Shown here piece after piece: positions 10,960 to 23,865 of a stretch of DNA of 64,000 bases; positions within the stretch are counted from its first letter, which is position 1, and the number at the start of each line of letters is the position of its first letter. A program made the translations under genes and the position numbers. The notes under the pieces are model-generated. The model saw only the letters and a list, made by a program, of their open reading frames with translations. It was not told the DNA's origin and did not search any database. Source of the DNA: Prostheceraeus crozeri (lineage: Eukaryota; Platyhelminthes; Polycladida; Euryleptidae); contig CAJQUW010006818.1 in NCBI GenBank assembly GCA_907163375.1, forward strand, positions 1 through 64,000. Reading direction: 5' to 3'.

Positions 10960-12462
10960 CAGTCCGTTTCATAAAAAGTGGATCATCCTGAAATTTGACT
11001 AAATAAAACATAAGTATGATACAGAAAGCATTTTTCATGTTATTTCATGTCCCTAATATATTTAAATGTCCTTATATAATCTGATAAGCTATGATACAGT
11101 AACGGTTCTTAAGAAGCTAATATTTTGTGGCCCTACCTTTATTGTCAATGACATTACCAATTCGTCTAGGCATTGATTCGATGATATCGTTGATTTTTGA
11201 CTGATCTAACTTTCTCCACTCTCTTTTTAACAGTGACGTAAGTTGTGATACGCCATCTGTAGGTAGCAGTGAACGACGAACGTTACGTTTTAGAATACTC
11301 CATACATTTTCTATGGGATTCAGATCAGGAGAACGAGCTGGCCAAGATAATGTCCTAAGCCCTAATTGAGACTTGCATAAGTTGACTCTACTACTCCTGT
11401 GACACGTAGCATTATCATCCATAAATAACCAAGTCGATGGATCACCAAGTTGATCTGTCATTTGGCCAATGTTCATTCGTAAAACATTCACATGGCGTTC
11501 AGAATTCATGATTCCTTGCTGTATGTGAAGTTCAGAGCGGCCATTGGTCCAAATGCCAGCCCAAATCAGTAGAGTCCCACCACCTTGTACCCGGGGACGA
11601 CGTAAATGTCTCGGAATTTCCTGATCAGATTTTATCCATAATCTCAATCGACCATCACTATCCTTCAGACGGACTGATGCCTCATCAGACCAGACAACCC
11701 GATCCCATTGATTTCGCCAGTGACAATGACTCATTGCCCATCTGAGACGTCTTTTTGTATGCTGATCTGATAATTCGATCTGAGAGGGCCTCTTACAGCT
11801 CTTGAAATTCGACTCAATAAGTCTTCTACGAATAGTGGACTTAGAAATAGACGAGTCTAGTGCAGCCATCTCGAGATACTTTGATCAACTTTAACAAATC
11901 TCAAAATTAGGCGGTCTCTACGGGTTGCTTTTTGTGAATGCGATCTCGTTATTGTTCATTTGTGCTTTGTATTGTTTTCAACCGGTAAGAGATAGACTTC
12001 TAGCTGAAAGCAATCAGGAGTGCTGCCAACACCACCGCAACGAAGTCAGGAAGCTATGGAACATGAAGTCCAGTTAATCACATGTAGCAGTTACATTATT
12101 GTTGATGAATAATGGTGCTATACTGGCTTTGATTGACCGATTTTCTTTATTTTTGTTTTGCTTGATAGTTTTTGGCTTGTAGAACAACATATTACATAAC
12201 AAAGGAAACAAATGTAATTTTATAAGAGTGAGGTATGATTTTGTGTAACATTGCTAAATGAAGATCAAATTATCTACTACTTTTTTATCTATAACAGGAA
12301 AACAACTCAATATTCATGCTTGAAATTTCCAACAAAGATATTAGTAAGCACAACTGACATATCTTCCAAATTTCAGAGAAATTCGTTCAAGTTTGGCGGA
12401 GTTAGACAAAGTTGAAGTTAAGGCGATGTTTAAGGGTGATCCATTTTTTATGAAACAATCTG
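10960..12462 (-). mobile_element. Tc1-like DNA transposon, longer copy
   Basis: A 1503-bp element flanked by TA at 10958-10959 and 12463-12464. Its terminal inverted repeats are of the same family as the element at 8535-9665. The two copies are in the same orientation about 1.3 kb apart and nearly identical outside the deletion, so both look recent. The transposase gene lies on the minus strand. Confidence 0.95.
11117..11869 (-). CDS. Tc1-like transposase (DD34E), N-terminally incomplete
   Basis: The frame of 250 residues carries the catalytic core: VVWSDEASV (first Asp), FMDDNATCHRS (second Asp) and SPDLNPIENVW (Glu), with 34 residues between the second Asp and the Glu. The beginning (STIRRRL) matches the end of the Tc1 helix-turn-helix/linker. 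A full Tc1 transposase is about 340 residues, so roughly 90 N-terminal residues carrying the paired-like DNA-binding domain are not in frame here. The protein would cut and paste the element at TA sites in the nucleus, but this copy probably encodes no active enzyme. The chosen start is simply the first Met of the open frame. Confidence 0.9.
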   Translation of the reverse strand: MAALDSSISKSTIRRRLIESNFKSCKRPSQIELSDQHTKRRLRWAMSHCHWRNQWDRVVWSDEASVRLKDSDGRLRLWIKSDQEIPRHLRRPRVQGGGTLLIWAGIWTNGRSELHIQQGIMNSERHVNVLRMNIGQMTDQLGDPSTWLFMDDNATCHRSSRVNLCKSQLGLRTLSWPARSPDLNPIENVWSILKRNVRRSLLPTDGVSQLTSLLKREWRKLDQSKINDIIESMPRRIGNVIDNKGRATKY

Positions 12463-12464
12463 TA

Positions 12465-14437
12465 GCAAACAATTGATTAACAGCGAAGACTTTTACAATT
12501 TAGGGTTTGCAGATTTTCAAAGTCTTGTAACGCAGTAGTAATCATCCATGAAATATTACGCCTGTGCAACGTAATAGCATGAATGATTCACTGTGTTAAT
12601 ATTCGTCTTAGGAAAACTATCTCCCATTCTTTTACATTTTGATAATTCGATAATTTAATTAGTTAATCAAACGTTTTTGTGAATCCTTAGGGCTCCGTTA
12701 AAAATAATTGGTTTTCACGATACAAAGATCTATTTGTCCAGCTCTATCTCAAGCGTCCGCATAGAACATTGCAAATATTGTGCACACTAGTACCCGGGGG
12801 TTAGCCGAAAACCGAACCACAACCGCGATTTTCCAAAGAACAATGAAACCGACAAAGAAAATCAGAAAACTGAAACGGTTTCGGCTTTTACATCTTGAGT
12901 TATTATGTTTTTGGATTTAAGAGCATTAAAGCATTCAGTTGGATTCCTGTTGACCTACCTTCATGAATGCCTCCAAAATTCCCTGTTTCGAGTGAATAAG
13001 ACTCACCTACTCCTACCCGACACTCTGAGTTTCATTTTGTAATTTTCTTGGCTTTTAAGACAGCATTTGATGTGGTTTATGTCAATAATTGATATTTCAT
13101 CTTTCAATGATTTTATCCATAGAAATACAACTCTGTAAAGGACTAGAACGGCCATGGACATTGAAAACAATAGAAGGTCGTGGACATGCGTTGTCATGAC
13201 GACGGCACCGAAACGGCGATGGCTTCCAATGGTTGACAATAGGAAATTACCGTCAGCATATCAGTGCACTTTGTAAATAATTAGGATTACTATCATTTCT
13301 CTTTATATCTAAAAACCTTTTGACGAAATAACTTACAATAAATCGTCTTGCGGCATTGTTGCATGTTTCAGTAATTTGCTTCTTCTTAAGTTCCAGCAAT
13401 CGGCGCATAGACGAGCGGTTGAAATTACCATCATCAAACAGTTGCTGACCATTCTAGTCTCACTAACTTAAACAAAGCGAATACTCGTATTTCTCTGGTT
13501 TCAGTTTAAGTACTTCGAATCGTTGTGTTCTGTTTGACACTCTTTTTCCTGACATGGATATTCGCTTTCCATGGTACGAGTCCATTATCACTTGCCGATG
13601 TGTTTGGATTTCAAACTGTGCTGCAGTCATCAATTTCCTTCCGAGCATGAAGTCAATGATATTGCGGACTCAATAGCTGTGGGAATTCCACGTGTTTTGC
13701 CATCGATAAAAGTGCTATATCGATCTATAAAGAGTGGTGGCAATTTTGAGGGAACTTAGTTGTCTGAAGTTAACAAGTCCTTGGTCGGTATGTCCCCTTA
13801 TTCTGCTGTAATGGACTCCCACAACTAGGCGAGGTGTAGGCCTCCAGTTTTACTCTTAAGCTTTGCGGTTTGACATATTGATGAACATCACACTTGATGG
13901 TATACATTTTTTCAGACATAGAGACATAACATTGAATTGTAACTGTGTTATTCTGTTTTCTTCACATGTTTAGTACGGTTATTTGCTCCACTAGTGTGTA
14001 GATAACTACATCTATGATGCTACTAACTGTCGTGTTATTTTAATAATGCATGTTGTCATGATAAATTGATAAAGAAAAGCGGGACCGAATTTGTTTGGAA
14101 AATCCTCTTTTTCTATGCGGCTAGTATTTATACCTGTGAAATTGATTAATCATGTTAGTGAAAATCATCCATTGTGAGTTTTGTCAAACAATAAAGAAAA
14201 AAATTCAATGTTCAAACAATGTTGAATCAGCTGCTGTTGAATTTAGTTAAGTTATGCAGCGTAGAGACTGTGAGATATCTGTGAAGAGTAAAGATGCGTT
14301 TATTGTCGTGATATTATTGTTTGATAGCTGTTATTGTCGAACTGCTCGTATTGACATTATCTCGATGTTCGCGTGGACACTGCAGTCATTTCCTCTTCTT
14401 CCTCTGCCTACTGACAGAGATAAACTCTTTTGTTATG
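12465..14437. other. Unassigned stretch
   Basis: There is no recognised gene or complete repeat. A segment near 12790-12890 (GGTTAGCCGAAAACCGAACC) resembles the end of a terminal-repeat element but has no partner in the window. Confidence 0.4.
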
Positions 14438-14439
14438 TA

Positions 14440-15892
14440 GGGTGAGTTTTTAGTAACGCAATGTTTTAGTCAATCAGAAAATCAACATAATTCAAGATAC
14501 ATGCACTTTTTTGTAGTCGGTATGTAGTATGCACGTTGGGATTTATGTGTGAGTGGTTAAAATTGCTCGCATGTTTCGATACATTATTTATATTTCCTTT
14601 GCATTAAGCACTAAAATTTGCGCTTATATTTTCCTGGTTTTCGCATGTTAACATTAAAGGAGTTCAAATTGATTCCCATATTTCAACCATTTAACATTTC
14701 ATTCATTATCCTAATAAATAAAATTAAATAACGGGGCGATCTAAATGAAAAACATAAATTTCAATAAATGCCTACAACAACTGTCAAAATGACCGCCATT
14801 ATTCTTTTGCAAGCAAAGCAAACGATCAATGAGGGAGTCATGAACCGATTGCAGAAGAATTTGATTAACCGCAGAATTGATCGTTTCTTTCAGATGACTG
14901 ACATCTGTAATTGTGTCTTGATATACAGAATCTTTAATGGCACCCCACTAGAAAAAATGACATGGGTTGATAACTGGTGAACGTGGTGGCTATTTCATCT
15001 TCTTCAGTTTTGGAACAACATGATTCAAAATCATATTGCAGTAATTTGTTCGGGTTACATTTTCTTCGAAGAAGAAGATTGGGAGAATTGGAATTTAGCT
15101 GTAAAACCTGCCCAATGTGTTACTTTTGGTGAATTCAACGGCAACTGAATTGGATTGGTGGGCGGTGACGATCCCCAAACAATGCTGCTGAGTGTATTTA
15201 CATGACCATGTAAATGAAATACGCATTCATCGGTCCAGAGAACATTTCGTGAAAATTCTTCATCCTCATCAACTTTCAGAAGAAGCCAATCATCAAATTC
15301 CTTTCGAGCAACCTTTTCACGTGCATACAATTGATGTACAGTTCGTAATTTGTATGGATATAGATGAAGACGATGTCGTAAGATCTTGTAAACTGACGTC
15401 TGCGATATTCCCACAGTTTCAGCAATTTGACGTGTAGAAGATAATTACAGCTTTGAAGCATCTTTTTTTGAGTCAAGAACATCTTTAACTTCTTCCACCT
15501 TGTCGCTTCCATAAGTAGGGCGACCGGTTTTTTGTAGGTCGAAGACTGACCCAATTGTCTCAAATCTATCAATAGTTCGTATTACGGTTGACTCATTGAA
15601 TGATTTATTGTGCAACTTTTTAAATGTTTGGAACTTGTGTACTCCTTTTTGACTTTTGCGTACTTACTTTTGGACTTTTGTCATTTTCGTATATAACTGA
15701 ATTATATGGATTATATCTTTCGTCTACAAACGTAACATGTCATCAATTTAACAGAATATCAATGCAGTATCATAAATCCCAATGCATATAGAGCAATGTG
15801 ACGTCAAATTTCATCAGCATTTATGTGATTGATCGATTTACTGATCGTGCAAAACATTGCGTTACTAAAAACCAAACTAAAAACTCACCCTG
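14440..15892 (-). mobile_element. Mariner-like DNA transposon, decayed
   Basis: The left end GGGTGAGTTTTTAGTAACGC (14440-14467) is inverted at 15851-15890, where the arm is about 12 bp longer because of an internal near-duplication. TA flanks are present at 14438-14439 and 15893-15894. Transposase remnants lie on the minus strand inside. Confidence 0.88.
15055..15414 (-). pseudogene. Mariner-type transposase fragment
   Basis: The open segment of 119 residues starts in a helix-turn-helix-like region (MGISQTSVYKIL, then HLYPYKLRTVHQL). It continues through VLWTDECVFHLHGHVN, the first catalytic Asp block of mariner-related transposases, and WAGF. The other two catalytic residues are not in this frame. 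Neighbouring text to 15600 on the same strand reads as the preceding N-terminal part in other frames, so the gene is broken. Its product would have mobilised elements with the GGGTGAG ends seen here. Confidence 0.82.
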
Positions 15893-16059
15893 TATATCTA
15901 ATGTACCGCTACTGCTACACCATACTCATTGGTTGTGCTCTGTTATACAGCAGTTATGTGTTCAATAAAGCCTCCAATCAGGCAATTTATTGTTCTCATT
16001 ACATCCATCATTTGCTGGCATACTTCAGCAAGCAGTTTATTAACGTGGAGATGTGATAG

Positions 16060-17310
16060 TGATGAATTTGATTATGAGACGGTAATTGGCAATAATTCAA
16101 TTAATTTATGTAATCAGACTCTAAGAGCATTTTGTCCAAACATAATTAGACTATGCAATGAAAAAATATATAATTCAGATCTCATGACTGATGCTAATGA
16201 AGCTGATATATGTTTATCAGAAACTCATTTATGTAAGAATAGTGACTTACCCACCATCCCATATTATCATGGATATCATGCATTTGTTAATATCCTTGGA
16301 AAGAATGTCAAGGGAACTTCGCTATTTTGTAAAATTATGCAAAATGATTCAATGATTGAAAATATAGTAATTGAAAATGGTAATCTACTAATAATGAAAA
16401 TGACGGGCGCAAAATGGAAATGTATGAAGGAAATTTTTCTCATTGAATGCTACAAGGATAACCGTGAATAGAAATTCAAGGAAAGCAGGTATTTTGAATT
16501 TTGAAAAATATAGATTTTGCATCTCAAAATTCAAAATGAAGGATATTGTAATGATTGGAGACCTTCATGGTCGAATCGGATCTGAAAATGACAACAAAGA
16601 CTTAAATCTCCGGTCGCGAAACTCAAATGATACTATCACTAATACTCAAGGAAGAGAAATAATTGAATTTTGTGAAGAGACTTCACTGATAATTGCCAAT
16701 GGTCGATTAGAACCAGACCTGTGTATGCTGCATTACGTGATAACAAAATATGAAAATCAGTTATAGATTACCTCCAGGTGTCAAAATCCCTATTTGATAG
16801 TGTATGTAGTAACTTAAAATGTAGGAAAAAGGTAGATCTGCCATTCAAATTTGAACTTGAATTACACTTGAAAGAAATATCAAAACACGGTTGAAAATTA
16901 ATAATAAATCGGTTGAGAATAGTTATCAAAGCAGAAGGAAGGCAAATATACCATATATGCTACATTTGCCTCAACCAGCTAGAAATAAAAACGATAAAGA
17001 ATTTAATGAAGACTTGTATAAAGCGAAATGTTAAGACCTTTTGAAAGAAGTAGCAACACAGAACTTTACAAGCAAAGAAACATGCGACAACATTAATTTG
17101 AATATAAATGCTTGTATTAACAAATTAGAGCATAATACAACATACTCAGATGAGAATGTAGACGGACATCTAAAAAAGCAGTGAATGATCTAAAGAAAAA
17201 CGAGAATTAAGCGAACCTAGATCAGCCTCTCATTATAAAACGTGATCTGAACAAAAAAGTTATAAATGAAAAAATAAAAATAATAGTCCTATTAGCTAAA
17301 TTGCAAGAAT
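16060..17310 (+). pseudogene. LINE family X, copy 1: APE endonuclease and linker, decayed
   Basis: Two frames carry recognisable parts of an AP-type endonuclease of a non-LTR retrotransposon. The first (16060-16470) has EADICLSETHL, the Glu block. The second (16443-16766) has IVMIGDLHGRIGSEND, then NTQGREIIEFC and LIIANGR, equivalent to the usual GDFNGR...D.T.N..GR...FC...L.I.NGR series. His replaces the usual Phe-Asn of GDFN. The text to about 17310 reads as the linker in broken frames. Such endonucleases nick target DNA for target-primed reverse transcription; this copy is inactive. Confidence 0.75.
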
Positions 17311-18640
17311 TAGAGATGTCAAAAGTAAAAATGACCACAAGAAATACTGACCACAACACCTGAACAGTTGGGCTGTATAAAAGTAATATCGCAATTCACA
17401 ACAGTATTTCTCCATGGATACATTCGAAAATAACCTTCTTTAAGCAGGTAGTGAAAAACTTGTTTGAAATGTGTTGCATTAATGCAACACCATTCTAACT
17501 TTTTAGATTCAGTTAGGAAATAATAATCATTCAAGCATGTAAACACTTTGATTATAACTCTTCTAAATCATGATGCATTTTTTTCTACGAAGCTTCTATG
17601 GCCTTGGGATCTATTGGGTTGCTGGCAAAAGGAAAAAGGTAGATATACATAAAACATCTACTCTAACATCTAGATACAAAGATATTTGACATTATGAAGG
17701 GCTAGATAGGAAATAGACGTCTTTTTACTTTGTGTACAACGAAACCAGTGAAAGTCAGCTGATATTGCATGAATTTGAAAATATTTGTAAGCGAGCAACA
17801 AATATTCCTTTTCATTACCTCTTTTTGATAATTACATGATACAACAGAAAAAACATAATTGCATTGTCAGAAAATTGATATAAAATTGGCTTTAGCAAAT
17901 AAAAACAAACTACATATATTGCGCATGTTATACAATGCACATTGACACCATCTTTGACATTGACAGACATCCGATGATCGACTCCACTTGGACCTAAAAT
18001 GTCCTCTGTTAATTATTTGCAATATATATATCCATGCTATAGTTTCAGCCTGGTGAATAACTCGAAGAGTGTTGTTGACATGAGTGAGCCTTATTAATAG
18101 CCAATTCCTAAGTGTAATATTCGGATTCTCACTAAATTTGTTGATAGTCATGAATTCTACAGAGAGAGTTGGGTGTTCATCAATACCCAATCATAGTCTT
18201 CATCTGAATATTTTTTCTTCCAAATTGTTAAGTACTGCATTAAATTGCTGTTTTACCACTCTCATCTTTAACAATTTTTTTCAGAGAAACTACTGAATGA
18301 ATATTCTTGAAACTTATCATATAATATCAGTGAATTATGCTTCACATCATGTGCCATTTCCAAGCCTTTTTGTCGCATTGCACACCGTACAGCCGACAAA
18401 ACAGCAATTTCGCCCCATTGCCGTAATGCTTTTTTGCCACGATAAGGACCGTACTAAAATGGGTTCAAATTTAGGCATCTATTTCTCATCTAGCCCTTTT
18501 AAACAATTAAATATCTTTGTCTAGATATTTCAAACTTAATTGATAAATTATTCCAAAACCGTATCGTCAACGCTTTCACACAATGAAATACATTTCGCTC
18601 CATCACAAGAGGCAAATATTATTCAGTCATCAATACTACA
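17311..18640. other. Unassigned insert-like stretch inside LINE family X
   Basis: No coding similarity was seen, although LINE sequence lies on both sides (linker before, reverse-transcriptase start after). An inserted element or heavy decay are both possible. No terminal repeats were found. Confidence 0.4.
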
Positions 18641-19230
18641 TGTAGATGATGACATAATTGAATGAAATTGAAAACTGTCTTAAAGATGTTCATTATTCAA
18701 AATGTAGCATTCGTGATGGTTTAGTATATGAAGTCCTCAAAGATGATAAAGGGGAGTCAGTTAGTATTTATCTGCACCTCTTTAACAACATTCTAGATGG
18801 TGACCGAATTCCTTGGAGTTACAGCTGGATAGCTCCCATATTTAAAGCTGGAAACATGAATGAGGCAACTTCCTATAAATGTTGAATTTGGCTTCAACTC
18901 TGCAGAAACTCTAAACAAAGATAATTAACGAAAGACTGAATATGGTTAGAAGCAAGCAATGTGATACATTGCTCGCAGATTGGACTTAAGATTGGCACTC
19001 AACCCTTAACAGCATTCTGATCTTCCGAGAAATGAATGAGGTGCATAGAAGTATTATGAAAAGTTCATTGTATTTGTGTTTCATTGACTTTTCGAAGGCA
19101 TTCGATTCTATTCCGAAGCAAAAATTAAAAATTAATAGGCAGGCTAGCCAAACTATTGCCAAACAACAGAGGGAATTGATGGCTGTGCTGGATCAGCTCT
19201 CGTGGATTTGCCGGTCTAACAACAATAGCT
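18641..19230 (+). pseudogene. LINE family X, copy 1: reverse transcriptase start
   Basis: 18658-18885 has the N-terminal reverse-transcriptase blocks (I..CL...HYSKCSIRDGLVYEVLK, then LFNNILDGDRIPWSY and IAPIFKAGN). 19074-19120 has the motif-A block LCFIDFSKAFDSIP with its catalytic Asp. The frames are separated by breaks. The downstream palm motifs (catalytic YADD) are not found before the hAT element at 19239. Confidence 0.75.
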
Positions 19231-19862
19231 GCAACATGCAGAGATGGAAACGGGTCTGCAGGTCACCCATCTGGCGTTTTCCTGGCGGGTCAGCCGGGTC
19301 ACGGGTCTGTAGTCAGACCCACGTGACCCGTGAGGGTCTAGCACGGGTCAGTCATTTTCAAGCGAATCATTCTGTCGTCTTTAGTTAGTGGAAACATATA
19401 CTTACTAAATATTACAGTCTAGTTTTGGAAACATTATAATAATGTTTATGATATAATGAATATGCCCTAATGGGGTACATTTTCACTGATCACTTATCTC
19501 AAACATGATCTAAAAGCTATTCTATTCAATCGGACGCTAAACGAAATAAGTTACTTTATATATGCGAATATTTTTTATTCAAATACGCCTTTGCCCTTGT
19601 AAAGTCTCCATGGGATGTTTTCATCTATACGCGATAGTTATGACTCACTCAGGGATGTTCTTAAAGAGAGAAAACAAGAACGACTGATCATGCGTCTAAA
19701 TATCGGCTTATTACGTTAAGTTAGCGATTAGCTTGATCGAATCGGAGATGTCATTGACATGCTAGAATTCGCGAAAAACCTACACTGCAGATTGTTCTCC
19801 TCAGTTTTTACTATTTACGAAACAAATGGTCAGCTTGTAGTTCTCTCGAATACACGGATAAT

Positions 19863-20480
19863 ATGAATTGCATGAAAAAGAATTTTGTCGAGACTCTTGA
19901 TGCCAAGATGTGGTCAAGCATAAATTCTTTACACATGGTGGCAGCTATTGCAGATCCCACTTTGCGTGAATTTTCCATTTGCACGGACAGAAAAGATCAA
20001 ACAATGTTTCGCACACAAGCAATTCAAGGCATTCATTCCTTAAGTGAGGAACACACTCACAAGTCCCAAGATGATGGAGGCCGATGTGTACTTCGAGACC
20101 CTGAATCTAAGAGAAGTAAAAGTGGAAAGCTGGATATATTTTCAAGTTTTATATCCCAGCAGGGTGAGCGTGCCTTAGAATTTCAGGAAAGTCCGACAAC
20201 GGCAAGTATCACGACAGAGTTGCAACAATATAACTCCATACCATCATCTTGTTCCGAAAACTTTGATCTGTTGAAGTTTTGGCACGAGAGGAATAGTGAA
20301 ATGGCAACTGTTGCGAGAATAGCTCGCTCAGTATATGTCACTCCAGCTTCTTCATCAGAGTCTGAAAGACACTTCAGTGCATTCAATAGCAGATCTATTA
20401 TACGCCCTATCCGAAATCAACTGGAGCCCGAAGCGGTGGACGACATTAGCGTATCCCTTGAATATTATAAGAACTTCTGA
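19863..20480 (+). CDS. hAT transposase C-terminal part with dimerisation domain
   Basis: A frame of 205 residues. The C-terminal 80 residues match the hAT dimerisation domain: LLKFWHERNSEM, then VARSVYVTPASSSESERHFS with the conserved SSxSER-FS block, then IIRPIRNQLEPE. The first part (AKMWSSINSLHMVAAIADPTL) corresponds to the end of the catalytic region. The BED zinc finger and most of the RNase-H-like domain are missing, so the element is internally deleted and depends on another source of transposase. Confidence 0.85.
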   Translation: MNCMKKNFVETLDAKMWSSINSLHMVAAIADPTLREFSICTDRKDQTMFRTQAIQGIHSLSEEHTHKSQDDGGRCVLRDPESKRSKSGKLDIFSSFISQQGERALEFQESPTTASITTELQQYNSIPSSCSENFDLLKFWHERNSEMATVARIARSVYVTPASSSESERHFSAFNSRSIIRPIRNQLEPEAVDDISVSLEYYKNF

Positions 20481-20961
20481 CTCTGTCATTCTGTCAGTCA
20501 TCCTATTCGATAATAGACTGTATCTACTTGTAATTTGATTTGAATAATTCCTTCAATTCATGATCGTTTTATCATGATTTTCACTGATTTGGTGATTGTG
20601 CTCCGAAAAAATAATTTTTTTACTACATGCACTATCGCTTTCAATATTACGTGAATTATGGTATAGACCCTAATGTGTATAGCATAGCATTTATGCCGGA
20701 CAATTTCACAATACTTCCATTCTTGATGAACTAATTTTCTATAAACCTCGACTTTGTTAACTTACATATTTTATTGAATTAACAAAACTAAATGAAAAAC
20801 TAAAACGTCAAATTAGTCACATGCCAGAGGAAAAAATTAACAGTCGAACTATATTAATTTGATTATTATATCTCACTAACTTGATCCCCATTTCATATTG
20901 ATTATCAATAGGCATTAATCCTTATAAAACAGAATGTTATAAACGAATATAATTGCCAATA

Positions 20962-20997
20962 AATGTAATGTAATGTAATTTAATGTAATGTAATCAA
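20962..20997. repeat. Short TAATG tandem repeat
   Basis: TGTAA/TAATG words repeat about six times with slight variation, inside the hAT element. Confidence 0.7.
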
Positions 20998-21357
20998 AAT
21001 GTAAACTAATAATATTGTCAACTTTTTAAACGTGGAGGAGACAATTACAGGCCTATGAACTAGCAGAAACGTGTTTGGGCGTCTGCCATTTCGAAATATA
21101 TAAGCTTGTGCTATCAATACGAATATCAAATTATTACTGGTAGGCTATTTGCTACGTGAGCGTGCATTCATATCAGTAATCTTTTAACAAAGTCTCTGTA
21201 TATCGCTATAAGATAGATGAAATAAAAGTAAAAGTTCATATACTTTTTTGAACAATTGCGGGTCACGGGTCTGAGCCTTTTGTTGCTGACCATGAAATTT
21301 AAAACTATGCGGATCACGGGTCACACTACCTGACCGGTTTCCATCTCTGACAACATG

Positions 21358-22440
21358 AGACTACAACCAAGAAGGTATCCTGGACAGGATAGAAGAACAA
21401 TATGCCATATAGAAGACAATGGAGAAATTTCAGACACTATGGAAATTATGAGTGGGTTAACTAATGAAGTTGATCAAGATATCCATATCATGATCAAAGA
21501 CCACACGGAAAACAACAACATTAGTTTTATGGGAGTAGAGATTACCGAAGATAGAATGATCAATTTACTGAAGACAGAATAAGACCATTATCGCCGAACC
21601 ATCATTACAGATGGTTTGATGGTTGAATATCATCAACAGCAAAACACTCATTACAGAACAAGCGATAACAGCTACACAAATCATTCAACACGTTCTAATA
21701 ACATTGATAACCGTTATTCTTGATGAAGTGAAGGAAGGAGAGCAGAAAAAAACTACTGTTGAAAAGAAACAGACAAATTATGCTAATGTTGAACTATTCT
21801 ACATATATGTCAAATTTTAATGCACTGAATGAGGCTAAAATAAAAAATGGGGATTTTTTACAACAGATACACATTTGAGTCGTACCCAAGCTCAACCGGT
21901 GCTTGAAAACGGTTGCGGTCATCACACAATAGCCAACAAAAATATCAATCGCGGGAGAAATATAAAAGGTGTCTCGATATACGCGTATATAAAAGAAACT
22001 GATGACAGTTCACTGCTAGATATTGAAAGTTTGATTAAAGAAAAAGGAAATCTCCAAATACTCAAATTAGACAGTACTTATTGGAGAAATTTAGAAGATA
22101 TGTTCGTGATTTGATTGTTTTTTATGTAGATAACCGAGATTCAAAATACAAAGACAGAGAAATATATAAAAGTGTTGAAATTTAAAATGGAAAATGTAAT
22201 AATGATCAGGGATTTCAATGGTCGTATTGGCAATGAAACAAACTATGTCAGTTGTACACCCAGACAGAACGTCATATGACGTATTGACAAATCCAATGGG
22301 CCGGCCGATCTTTAATTAATTATTGTAATGAAACTTCGTTGATGATTGTAAAAAGTAGACTAGAAAATAATAGGTAGATGCACTTATTATAGAACTCAAA
22401 ATAACGCGATACGTGAATCAATAACTGATTTTTTCTTGTA
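21358..22440 (+). pseudogene. LINE family X, copy 2: 5' part and endonuclease
   Basis: 21355-21830 is open but low in recognisable domains; it is Asn/Ile/Thr-rich and may be the first ORF. 21875-22114 reads GVSIYAYIKE, then LLDIESLI, GNLQILKLDSTYW. 22150-22250 reads KYKDREIYKSVEI and, after a break, VIMIRDFNGRIGN, the same endonuclease block as at about 16545 in copy 1. It is a second, separately decayed copy of the same family. The hAT element ends at its left border. Confidence 0.65.
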
Positions 22441-23860
22441 ATGATTACTGGTCCTGGCACTAAACGTATAAAATTGTGAAACGTCCAAATTGACCCTAGT
22501 GAATATGGGACCCCATCTTACCGAGAAAATACATGCGTTGGATATACATGTCAAATAGAGGTCGAGGGACGATAAAAACTGAAATTCATTTTTATTTCTG
22601 ACTTGGCCCAAGACATCATTTTTAATGAAAATTCGGCTACAGAGGCTTTTTTAGTCCCCTACTCAGTAGCGATGTTCATTTGTTCGTGCGATGTCGGGAA
22701 ATTACCTATCTTGAGTTCTTGACCCTAAAAATGAGTCATTTTTGACATGCAGTTTCTTCTACAGCGGTTCTTTTTCCTTCATTTGCATGTTTTCTGAGTC
22801 ATATTTATTCTTGCCGATTGAAAATGTGCTGTTGGATGCGATAAAATTGTCATCTGGGAATTTCTTTTTTGGACCTTAACCAGGGCAAAATTGAGTAATA
22901 TTCAAAACTTTTAATTTCAGAAGGGATTAACCCATTAAACGCGGCTGTATTTTCTTTGCATATTTCTAATGATATCAATAAATACAGCTTGAAGCATCAC
23001 GAAACATGGATATTTTCACATCAAGAATGGATACCAGATGTTTCGGATCGAATTCGAAGATGGCATATACATACGCACGTATATATATATATATATATAC
23101 GTCATCGCGTCCTACCACTCCTAAAAAGTAGTCACTTTTGGTTATGATAATGAAAACGAAAATTAAAGCAGTGAGCTTTGTAAAACTGCTATGAGAACAA
23201 TTTTTCTGGCACGAGCATCTTACTTGTGCACTTCAAATGTGATTTTTCACATCCTTTGTTCATATCAACTGTTTTGATGGATTATTCATTTACATGCAGA
23301 CTACATGTAGATCAAATTCAAATAAGAACAATATATTTTATAATTCTGATTTGTAGTTTTATTCAAAATATAATTTGTGGCATTGTTAAATGACATAAAA
23401 GCAGGTCTTACAGCAGTGTATAACAGTTTCTAAAACGCTCATGCAAACACACATGCATTGTATTCTTGCACTTCTATCTGTGATTTTATCTTTAGTAGGC
23501 CTATTTTATTCTGCAAAGCGCATATCTTGTCTTTGTGTTATTTGCACAGCGGATCATGTCGTCATGAAATAAGTCACCAAATGTGGCGCGCTTTGAAGCA
23601 CTTGGCGCACAATCCCACACTGCATTTCTAGCTTTTCTTTCGTGAAAGATCTTGACATTGAGCCAAGGCGCATCAGCTATACTTAGGTATGGGTACGCTC
23701 CAAGGACATATACATGTAGGTCTACTATCTTTGCGTATTGCCACTGATGAATTCTGGCATCCGGTATCTCACAAGCAATTTTTTTCTTTTTTCTATTACA
23801 TCTTTGACTTTATACCGAAGTTTTTCTCCTCCAAAAAAAGCTATAGAATCCAGATGGTTC
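22441..23860. other. Unassigned stretch with a short (TA)n tract
   Basis: No gene is recognised. An alternating TA tract of about 25 bp lies at 23075-23099. Confidence 0.5.
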
Positions 23861-23865
23861 AACCT

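Larger units (their letters stand above)
19239..21349 (+). mobile_element. hAT-family DNA transposon
   Basis: The ends are CAGAGATGGAAAC (19239 on) and its inverse CCATCTCTG (to 21349). The flanks are GCAACATG (19231-19238) and ACAACATG (21350-21357), an 8-bp target duplication with one mismatch. GGGTCACGGGTCTG-like words recur near both ends, as subterminal transposase-binding repeats do in hAT elements. It carries the C-terminal end of a hAT transposase. Confidence 0.9.
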
